A stretch of 20,221 nt of DNA from Lachnospiraceae bacterium (lineage in GTDB: Bacteria; Bacillota; Clostridia; Lachnospirales; Lachnospiraceae), in assembly GCA_019420465.1 (NCBI GenBank), contig JAHZHB010000019.1:1-20221 (forward strand), given 5' to 3'. The notes beneath the pieces were generated by a model that made no database searches, was not told the origin of the DNA, and worked only from the letters and a program-made list of their open reading frames with translations. Numbering within the stretch: position 1 is the first letter of the stretch; each line of letters starts with the position of its first letter. The position numbers and the translations under genes were made by a program. Below, in pieces: positions 14,263 to 20,221 of this stretch.

Positions 14263-15645
14263 ATGGCACGAAAAAAGCTGTCTTCACAGCAGAAAAAAGT
14301 TATGCAGCAGTATCGCCTGCTCGGATGTATTCTGGGAGCTGCACTGTTATTTATCGGTGCTTTTCTCGGCATTCTGATTCCCTTCAGGCCGTCTGTTTCT
14401 ACAGTAGAAAACCGTACACTGACCAAATTTCCGGAGTTTACACTGGAGAGCTTTTTAAACGGAGAGTTTTTCTCGGATGTCTCCACCTGGTATTCCGATA
14501 CGTTCCCGCTGCGTGACCGGCTGATCTCTGCCGAGCAGAAGATCACTGCCCTGTACGGCATAGCCGGAAACGAGCAGGTCGTGGGTGCAGACGTACAGGC
14601 GGATGACATCCCTTCTGTGACCTCCACAGTACAGCCGGCAGCCTCTGCTGCGTCCAGCACTGTTCAGACCGATACAACCGCCGCCGATGCACAGGCACAG
14701 GTAGGTACCGGTCAGGCTACTTTACCGGATTCCTACAAGATGGAGACAGAAGTTCAGAAACAGATCCAGCAGCGTCTCTATGTAAAAGACGGTGCCGCCT
14801 ATACGATCTACGCTTTCAATCAGGAAGCTGCGGACACCTACATCCAGGCACTGTCTGATGCAGCCACAAAGCTGTCCGGTATTGCCAATGTATATTCCAT
14901 CCTGGTTCCTTTAAATTCCGGTGTCATGCTGGACGAGGCTACGCTGAAATCACTTGGCGGTTCTGACCAGCAACAGACGATCAGCTATTACTATAATTCC
15001 TACAAAGGTGTCCAGGGCATCGAAACCTTCAATACCCTGCGCGAACATAACAGTGAATACCTGTACTTCCGCACAGACCATCACTGGACAGCCCTCGGCG
15101 CCTACTACGCTTACCGCAATTTCTGTCAGGCCAAAGGTATTACGCCAAATGAACTGACTTCTTTTGAAACGATGCAGTTTACACCGTTTCTCGGTACATA
15201 TTATACAAAGTTAAACAAGCCGTCCGACATGGCCGCCAATCCGGATACGGTCACTGCCTACATCCCGCATGGTACCAATTCCATGAAATACTGGGACAAA
15301 GACGGTAAAGAATACGACTGGAACGTGATCCGCGATGTCAGCAAGCGAGGTGAGGGTTCCGGCTATGCCACCTTTATCGCCGGAGATAATCCGATAGCTA
15401 CCATCGAAAACCCGAATATCAACGATGGTTCCTCCTGTCTGGTATTAAAGGAATCCTACGCCAATGCACTGATTCCTTTCCTGGTGGATCATTACCAGAA
15501 GATCTATATCGTGGATTTCCGTTATGCCAACGTCAATGTCGTTGACTACGTCAAACAGAACAATATACAGGATCTGATCGTAGTCAACAATATCGGTATC
15601 ATCAATTCCAAAAACGTTGCGACCACGATCAAGGGACTTTTATAA
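14263..15645 (+). CDS. DHHW family extracytoplasmic acetylation protein (AlgJ/AlgX-like)
   Basis: The 460-residue protein has a short cytosolic start, one N-terminal membrane helix (about 20-40) and an extracellular SGNH-like domain. ENRTLTKFPEFT (50-61) with FPLRDR (81-86) is the typical family opening. The DHHW motif (272-275, in FRTDHHWTALGA) supplies the catalytic Asp/His pair. KESYANALIPFL (396-407) carries a candidate nucleophile, S398. A low-complexity Ala/Ser/Thr/Gln insert (about 105-155) is probably a flexible spacer and may vary between strains. GAGG lies 8 bases before ATG. Paired with the MBOAT gene, it most likely transfers the exported acetyl group to the surface polymer. The gene ends at a bidirectional terminator. 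Confidence 0.92.
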   Translation: MARKKLSSQQKKVMQQYRLLGCILGAALLFIGAFLGILIPFRPSVSTVENRTLTKFPEFTLESFLNGEFFSDVSTWYSDTFPLRDRLISAEQKITALYGIAGNEQVVGADVQADDIPSVTSTVQPAASAASSTVQTDTTAADAQAQVGTGQATLPDSYKMETEVQKQIQQRLYVKDGAAYTIYAFNQEAADTYIQALSDAATKLSGIANVYSILVPLNSGVMLDEATLKSLGGSDQQQTISYYYNSYKGVQGIETFNTLREHNSEYLYFRTDHHWTALGAYYAYRNFCQAKGITPNELTSFETMQFTPFLGTYYTKLNKPSDMAANPDTVTAYIPHGTNSMKYWDKDGKEYDWNVIRDVSKRGEGSGYATFIAGDNPIATIENPNINDGSSCLVLKESYANALIPFLVDHYQKIYIVDFRYANVNVVDYVKQNNIQDLIVVNNIGIINSKNVATTIKGLL

Positions 15646-15692
15646 AACCGGATTTTGGTCCGCCGGACCGATAACGACTATATCCATCTGCA

Positions 15693-15738
15693 AAAAGGTG
15701 GTCATCTCACACTCTTTCGAGGGAGATGACCACCTTTT
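15693..15738. terminator. Bidirectional terminator between convergent operons
   Basis: A perfect 16-bp stem (15693-15708 with 15723-15738) flanked by A and T runs lies between the DHHW gene (+) and the hydrogenase gene (-) and suits both. A smaller GGTCC/GGACC hairpin at 15657-15669 precedes it. Confidence 0.9.
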
Positions 15739-15809
15739 CATTCACTTTATTTTTGAGGTATGTTTTTTACTTTTCTGCTGTTTATGTTTTCCCCTTGCCA
15801 CAGAGCAGT

Positions 15810-17567
15810 TTATTCTTTTTCGGCCGTCACGGCTTTTGGCATTTCCCAGCCGTAATGATCGGTATGCAGATACTCTTCGGCCTTTTCACTGTACGGTTCA
15901 CCCAGCCAGTCTTTGTACAGATACTGCACCTGCTCATTCTCATGAGAGAATCTGAGCTTGCAGCCCTTATCCAGGCTATAGAGGATCTTACCGCGCTCTG
16001 GTGCACGTTCTTCGTCATCGATGGAGATCGGCTGTCCGCCACCGCCTACGCAGCCGCCCGGACAGGCCATCACTTCTACAAAGTCATATTTAACTCTGCC
16101 GTCAAGGATCGCTTCGATCAGCTTTCTGGTATTGCCAAGTCCTGTGGTTACGGCACAGCGAAGCGGTGTTTCTCCCAGCATGAAGGTGTACTCTCTCCAG
16201 CCATCCATACTACGGATTTCACTGAACGCATCCGGATCCGGATTTTTTCCCTGTGTCAGGAAATAGGCCGAACGAAGTGCCGCTTCCATAACGCCACCGG
16301 TAGCACCAAAGATTACACCGGCACCGGTATATTCGGCCAGCGGATTGTCAAACGGTACCTCTTCCAGCTTGGACGGATCGATCTTGTCGGCACGGATCAG
16401 GCGGTTCAGCTCTCTTGTTGTCAGTACCAGATCCACATCCTGTCCTCTCTCGGACTGCATCGTCGGCAGCTCACATTCGGACTTTTTGGCTACACATGGC
16501 ATGATGGACACAGAATAGATATTGGCCGGGTCGATCTCTGCCTTGTCTGCGAAATACTGTTTGATCACACTGCCAAACATCTGCTGCGGACTCTTTGCCG
16601 TGGACAGTCTGCCTGTCAGCTCCGGGTACTGGCTCTTTAAGAAGCGTACCCAGCCCGGACAGCAGCTGGTAAACATCGGATAGCGCACCAGATCGCCCTT
16701 TTTCAGTCGGTGCAAAAGCTCTGTACCCTCTTCCATGATCGTCAGATCAGCGGTAAAGGATGTATCAAAGACATAATCCACACCCATACGTTTTAAAACA
16801 GCGGCGATACGGTTGACCGTAGCTTCTTCCGGCTTTAATCCCAGCTCCTCGCCCCAGGCCGCACGCACAGCCGGTGCGATCTGTACAACGACCACTTTTT
16901 CCTTGTCGGAAAGGGCACGCAGGAATTTCTTGGTATCGTCTCGCTCTCTGAGGGCACCTACCGGGCAGTGCGTGATACACTGGCCACACAGGACACATTC
17001 AGACTCTTTGATCATACGGTTGTAGCTTACATCGATATGGGTACGGCTTCCTGTACCGGCCAGATCCCAGATGCTCACACTCTGTACCTTGTCACAGATC
17101 TGGATGCAGCGCATACACTTGATACACTTATTATAATCTCTGTACAACGGATATGTGGTCGTCCACAACCGGCGTTTTCCCTCCGGAAGATCCTGTGCAT
17201 AGGGGATATCCAGAATGCCCAGATCATTGGCGATCCGCTGCAGCTGACAGTTGCCGCTTCTGACGCACGTCGCACACCGGCAGTCATGCTGGCTTAAGAT
17301 CAGTTCCACATTGATCCGGCGTGTACGTCTCGCTTTCGGACTGTTGGTATACACGACCATATCTTCGCGTACAGTACTGTTGCAGGCCGGAACCATGGCT
17401 CTCTCGCCTTTGACCTGTACACAGCAGACACGGCAGGCGCCGATCTCATTGATGCCCTCCAGATAACACAGGTGAGGGATGTCCACACCCACGCTGGCGG
17501 CTGCTTTCATAATCGTTGTTCCTTCCGGTACACTTACCGGAATATCATTGATCGTCAGATTTACCAT
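15810..17567 (-). CDS. Modular [FeFe]-hydrogenase catalytic subunit (HydA/HndD-type)
   Basis: The 585-residue enzyme reversibly makes H2. In order it has a plant-type [2Fe-2S] domain (C34, C45, C48, C62) and a His/Cys-ligated [4Fe-4S] site (H94, C98, C101, C107). Two ferredoxin-type clusters follow (C148/151/154/158 and C191/194/197/201). The H-cluster domain carries TSCCPGW (C302 proton relay, C303 ligand), MPCVAKKSE (C358, K361, E364) and ACPGGCVGGGGQP (C502, C506). All catalytic and ligand residues are present, so it should be active rather than a sensory homologue. A short tail follows the H-domain. GGAGGGAGG lies close upstream, and the start overlaps the previous gene's stop by 7 bases, indicating translational coupling. 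The maturases HydEFG are not in the window. Confidence 0.95.
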   Translation of the reverse strand: MVNLTINDIPVSVPEGTTIMKAAASVGVDIPHLCYLEGINEIGACRVCCVQVKGERAMVPACNSTVREDMVVYTNSPKARRTRRINVELILSQHDCRCATCVRSGNCQLQRIANDLGILDIPYAQDLPEGKRRLWTTTYPLYRDYNKCIKCMRCIQICDKVQSVSIWDLAGTGSRTHIDVSYNRMIKESECVLCGQCITHCPVGALRERDDTKKFLRALSDKEKVVVVQIAPAVRAAWGEELGLKPEEATVNRIAAVLKRMGVDYVFDTSFTADLTIMEEGTELLHRLKKGDLVRYPMFTSCCPGWVRFLKSQYPELTGRLSTAKSPQQMFGSVIKQYFADKAEIDPANIYSVSIMPCVAKKSECELPTMQSERGQDVDLVLTTRELNRLIRADKIDPSKLEEVPFDNPLAEYTGAGVIFGATGGVMEAALRSAYFLTQGKNPDPDAFSEIRSMDGWREYTFMLGETPLRCAVTTGLGNTRKLIEAILDGRVKYDFVEVMACPGGCVGGGGQPISIDDEERAPERGKILYSLDKGCKLRFSHENEQVQYLYKDWLGEPYSEKAEEYLHTDHYGWEMPKAVTAEKE

Positions 17568-19396
17568 TCGCGGTTCCTCCCTCCTTTAAAACGGCCATAG
17601 CCAAACTGGTCACAGCGCAGACAGCGTCTGGCCTCCTGCAGAGCTTCTTCTTCAGTCATACCCTCTTTGACGAGGTCGAAATCATTGCGGCAGTCCTGCA
17701 TGTTCCGGCTCTTTAAGCCGACACGGCCACAATGCGGGGAGTTGGTCAGCTGTGGTGCAGGAATCTCCACATCCACAGTAATGCGATGGTCAAAACCAAG
17801 ATAATTGTCAATATTGGCAGCAGCTACTTTGCCGGCAGCTACAGCACGGATCACTGTTGCCGGACCGGATACGGCATCACCGCCGGCAAACATATTGGTA
17901 CTGTTTGGTACAAAGGTATTTTCACCGGCTGTGATCATGCCACGCTCAGTAGACAGACCGGCTGCCTCAAACGGCGTGGAATCGATCCGCTGACCGATAG
18001 CAACAACAACAGCATCGCACGGAATACGGAATTCCGGTACATCAGCGTCCTTCGGTTTCGGACGTCCGTCTTTACCATAGCGGCCGATGATCTGCGGTCT
18101 GGTCCAGAGCGCTGTCACATGACCATTTTCATCCGCTTCGATGCGGCTGGGTGCCTGCAGCGGCAGGATCTGGCAGCCTTCAGCAAAGGCGTCATCGATT
18201 TCTTCCTGCAGGGCTGTCATATCCTCGACACGGCGTCTGTAAACGCAGGTTACAGACTTTGCACCGAGACGGATCGCTGTACGGGTCGCATCCATAGATA
18301 CATTACCACCACCGATCACGCATATATTTTTATCTTTGAAATCCGGTTTGTTGCCTTCACCGATACCACGAAGCATCTCTACAGCAGAGATCACGCCTTC
18401 GCTGTCCTCACCCTCGAGGCCAAGCTTCTTGTCGGCATGTGCACCGATGCAGACATATACAGCGTCAAACTGCTTCTGCAACTCTGTAACAGACAGATCC
18501 TTACCCACAGAAACGTCAGTAAATACCTTGACACCTGTAGACAGAATATGGTCTATATCCTTATCCAGAATATCCTGGGGCAGACGGTAATCCGGAATAC
18601 CATAGCGAAGCATACCGCCAAGCTTTGGTCTCTGCTCATATACAGTCACTTCATGGCCCATCAGGGACAGATAGTAGGCGGCTGTAAGACCACCGGGGCC
18701 TCCGCCGATAACAGCAACTGTCTTTCCCGTGGAAGCAGCCTTCGGCGGTGCCGGCATATCTTCGCCGTTATCTACGGCAAAGCGTTTCAGTCCGCAGATA
18801 TTGACAGCATCGTCCATCAGACGGCGACGGCAGTTATTTTCGCACGGATGCTCGCATACATAGGCACAGGAAAACGGGAACGGATTGTCTTTGCGGATCA
18901 GACGTACGGCGTCACCGTAGCGTTTGTTTCTGATCAGGGCGATATAGCCCGGGATATCTACATGAGCCGGACAGACGGCTACACAGGGTACCGGATGGTT
19001 CAGACCGCAGATACAACGACCGTATTTGATATGCTCTTCATAGTCCTCACGAAAGCCTTCAATGCCCATCGTTACCATGGCTGCTGCTTCATACCCGATC
19101 GCACAGTCTGAAGAATCGCTGATCACACGGGCGGTCCTCTTGATCAGATCGATCGTATCCAGTGTGGCTCTCTGCTCCAACACATCCTCCAAAAGGCTCT
19201 CGAGCTGGCCCAGACCGATACGGCAGGGGGCACACTTACCACAGGTCTGTGCGTGGCACAGACGCAGAAAGTTGAGCGACATATCCACAGGACAGAGTCC
19301 CGGCGGGCTGGCAGTCAGTCGTCTGCTGACATCACGGTAGAGACCGTTTAATACGGTCTGCGCATGAAGTGGTTTTTCAATATGCAGTTTTCTCAA
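17561..19396 (-). CDS. NuoF C-terminal [4Fe-4S] domain fused to GltD/NfnB-like NAD(P)H flavoprotein; hydrogenase partner
   Basis: Residues are numbered from the ATG at 19423. The N-terminal part (about 45-125) is the C-terminal cluster domain of NuoF/HydB: CGKCAPC (C61, C64, C67) and C107. The FMN/NADH-binding part of NuoF is absent. The rest is a glutamate-synthase-small-subunit-like flavoprotein with cysteines for its own [4Fe-4S] centres (C147, C151; C186, C190, C194, C198), FAD-binding GGGPGG (240-245) and an NAD(P)-binding GGGNVSMD (371-378). I prefer TTG at 19396, because AAGGAGG lies 7 bases upstream; the ATG at 19423 has AGGAGG at only 3 bases. It probably moves electrons between NAD(P)H, ferredoxin and the downstream hydrogenase. 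Automatic annotation may call it a glutamate synthase subunit, which the context contradicts. Confidence 0.88.
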   Translation of the reverse strand: MRKLHIEKPLHAQTVLNGLYRDVSRRLTASPPGLCPVDMSLNFLRLCHAQTCGKCAPCRIGLGQLESLLEDVLEQRATLDTIDLIKRTARVISDSSDCAIGYEAAAMVTMGIEGFREDYEEHIKYGRCICGLNHPVPCVAVCPAHVDIPGYIALIRNKRYGDAVRLIRKDNPFPFSCAYVCEHPCENNCRRRLMDDAVNICGLKRFAVDNGEDMPAPPKAASTGKTVAVIGGGPGGLTAAYYLSLMGHEVTVYEQRPKLGGMLRYGIPDYRLPQDILDKDIDHILSTGVKVFTDVSVGKDLSVTELQKQFDAVYVCIGAHADKKLGLEGEDSEGVISAVEMLRGIGEGNKPDFKDKNICVIGGGNVSMDATRTAIRLGAKSVTCVYRRRVEDMTALQEEIDDAFAEGCQILPLQAPSRIEADENGHVTALWTRPQIIGRYGKDGRPKPKDADVPEFRIPCDAVVVAIGQRIDSTPFEAAGLSTERGMITAGENTFVPNSTNMFAGGDAVSGPATVIRAVAAGKVAAANIDNYLGFDHRITVDVEIPAPQLTNSPHCGRVGLKSRNMQDCRNDFDLVKEGMTEEEALQEARRCLRCDQFGYGRFKGGRNREW

Positions 19397-19447
19397 AACA
19401 CTTCCTCCTTTAGGTTGTAACATTATCCTCCTATTGCAACTATGTCA

Positions 19448-19476
19448 ATTATAACAGCTTTTGGCATTACCACCAA
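19448..19476 (-). promoter_or_regulatory. Promoter of the hydrogenase operon
   Basis: TTGGTG (19476-19471), a 17-base spacer and perfect TATAAT (19453-19448) read into the fusion flavoprotein gene, giving a leader of about 45 bases. Confidence 0.65.
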
Positions 19477-19518
19477 TAACTTCGTTATATTTTTATCATT
19501 TATGTGAATTTTGCACAA
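19476..19518 (-). promoter_or_regulatory. Candidate operators upstream of the hydrogenase promoter
   Basis: Two dyads lie at and above the -35. One is ATAAC-TTC-GTTAT (19476-19488), touching the -35. The other is TTGTG N7 CACAT on the minus strand (19518-19502). The second resembles a Rex site (TTGTGAA N4 TTCACAA) but is one base too short between its halves. Redox control would suit the operon; the identity of the regulator is a guess. Confidence 0.35.
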
Positions 19519-19639
19519 TTTACTGTTTTGTTTTTAGAGAAAGTGAAAACTAACCATGTTGCCATTTGTGTATTATTTTAAATTATTGTCTGTGTTTTTT
19601 CCGTTTTTTTGGTTAGGGTGACGATGAAAGCAGCAGTAT

Positions 19640-20221
19640 TCACTGTTTTTCTCGTCGCCGTTTTTTCTTTCTGCCACCTGTTCTATCTTTTCTGTCAGCC
19701 TGTCGATCCGTTCCGCATACACCCGTACCGTCCAGTGCCTCGTAGATCGCCCGGTAGGTCACGGCCATATCCTGTCCCACATGGGCCACGCTCCGTTTCA
19801 TCGCCACCGCTTCCACCATGTCAAGGATCAGCGGTGTGAACGAAAACAGCCCGAAACAGATAAAGGTTAAGACCGTCAGGAGCGCGGGGCAGCTGACCCT
19901 CGGGCCATACCCCCGGATCACAAACCCGGCAAGCATGATCCGCGGATTATACTCGGCAAAGGCCGCACCCCCTGCCACAGCCATACAGGCATACCGCCGC
20001 CAGCGTGCCAAACCAGCCAAGCAAAAACTTATCCCTTCCGGTAAACCGGTAGATGGAAAAGGCCGTCCGCCCCTTTGAGCCATAGCCGCGGCTCCGCATC
20101 GAATCCGCCGTCTCGATCGCGTTTTCGAGTGACCATGTCACAAGGATAGACAGGATATTCAGGCCATGCCGGGCCTTTTCCCGCAGGTTTCCGTCCTTTA
20201 CGTCCATCCCGACACATTTCT
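19640..20221 (-). pseudogene. Frameshifted, window-truncated ECF transporter T subunit (EcfT/CbiQ family)
   Basis: The first visible segment (20221 to about 19985) reads in one frame and includes ILVTWSLENAIETADSMRSR and GYGSKGRTAFSIYRFTGRD. This is the coupling-helix region with the Ala-x-x-x-Arg-Gly-type signature of ECF transporter membrane subunits, which couple two ATPases to a vitamin- or metal-binding S component. That frame stops at 19947. The continuation (AGGAAFAEYNPRIMLAGFVI and two hydrophobic segments) is in another frame and runs to TGA at 19640-19642. Removing one base, for example from the G5 run near 19970, would rejoin the two. The C-terminus is a basic tail. The N-terminus lies outside the window. 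A sequencing error is possible. Confidence 0.65.

Noticed and set aside
15726..16640. 304-codon open frame on the plus strand
   Set aside because: Antisense to the hydrogenase C-terminal half, beginning within the terminator region; no family features and no ribosome-binding site seen.
17732..19111. 459-codon open frame on the plus strand
   Set aside because: It lies entirely antisense to the fusion flavoprotein gene, shows no recognisable domain, and is explained by the codon bias of the real gene.
19550..19616. CTAACCA/TGGTTAG inverted repeat after the ECF T-subunit gene
   Set aside because: Seven base pairs with a loop of more than 50 bases; too weak to call a terminator although four T follow on the minus strand.

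Overview
The window looks like a chromosomal segment of an anaerobic, low-to-mid GC Firmicute, most likely a Lachnospiraceae-type Clostridium. The case rests on an O2-sensitive modular [FeFe]-hydrogenase, strong AGGAGG ribosome-binding sites, intrinsic terminators with long U-runs, a DHHW/MBOAT acetylation pair and an ECF-transporter T subunit of clostridial type. No prophage, CRISPR array, tRNA, rRNA or intact insertion sequence was seen.

Layout. Positions 1-420 hold a strong bidirectional terminator, an AT-rich stretch and two doubtful small ORFs. Position 424-1779 (+) is a MATE exporter, which converges on a LysR regulator plus M14-type desuccinylase/aspartoacylase pair (1874-3901, -). A three-PAS hybrid histidine kinase (4083-6551, -) follows, with its own promoter. 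Next comes the rpsB-tsf ribosomal/elongation-factor operon (8773 to 6918, -), with a very good promoter, a leader hairpin and a structured intergenic spacer. Upstream of rpsB lies a 138-bp element with perfect 33-bp inverted arms, then an iron-type alcohol dehydrogenase (9121-10236, -). It is divergent from a small cupin (10487-10834, +). A long, structured leader with a 27-codon ORF precedes the Mg2+ transporter mgtE (11228-12586, +). An MBOAT acyltransferase and a DHHW protein (12816-15645, +) form a two-gene polysaccharide or cell-wall O-acetylation operon. On the minus strand there is then a two-gene redox operon: a NuoF-C-terminal/GltD fusion flavoprotein (17561-19396) and an overlapping [FeFe]-hydrogenase (15810-17567). 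The window ends inside a frameshifted ECF-transporter T-subunit gene (19640-20221, -).

How the genes work together. rpsB and tsf form a translation operon. The hydrogenase pair probably links H2 to ferredoxin and NAD(P)H through a GltD/NfnB-like flavoprotein in place of the usual FMN-type NuoF subunit. The MBOAT/DHHW pair probably moves acetyl groups across the membrane onto an extracellular polymer. The remaining genes are mostly single-gene units, each bounded by its own terminator or promoter.

The points most worth a second look are the 138-bp palindromic element, the two-subunit hydrogenase architecture, the mgtE leader (an internal terminator plus a small ORF with an excellent ribosome-binding site) and the rpsB leader/spacer RNA structures.
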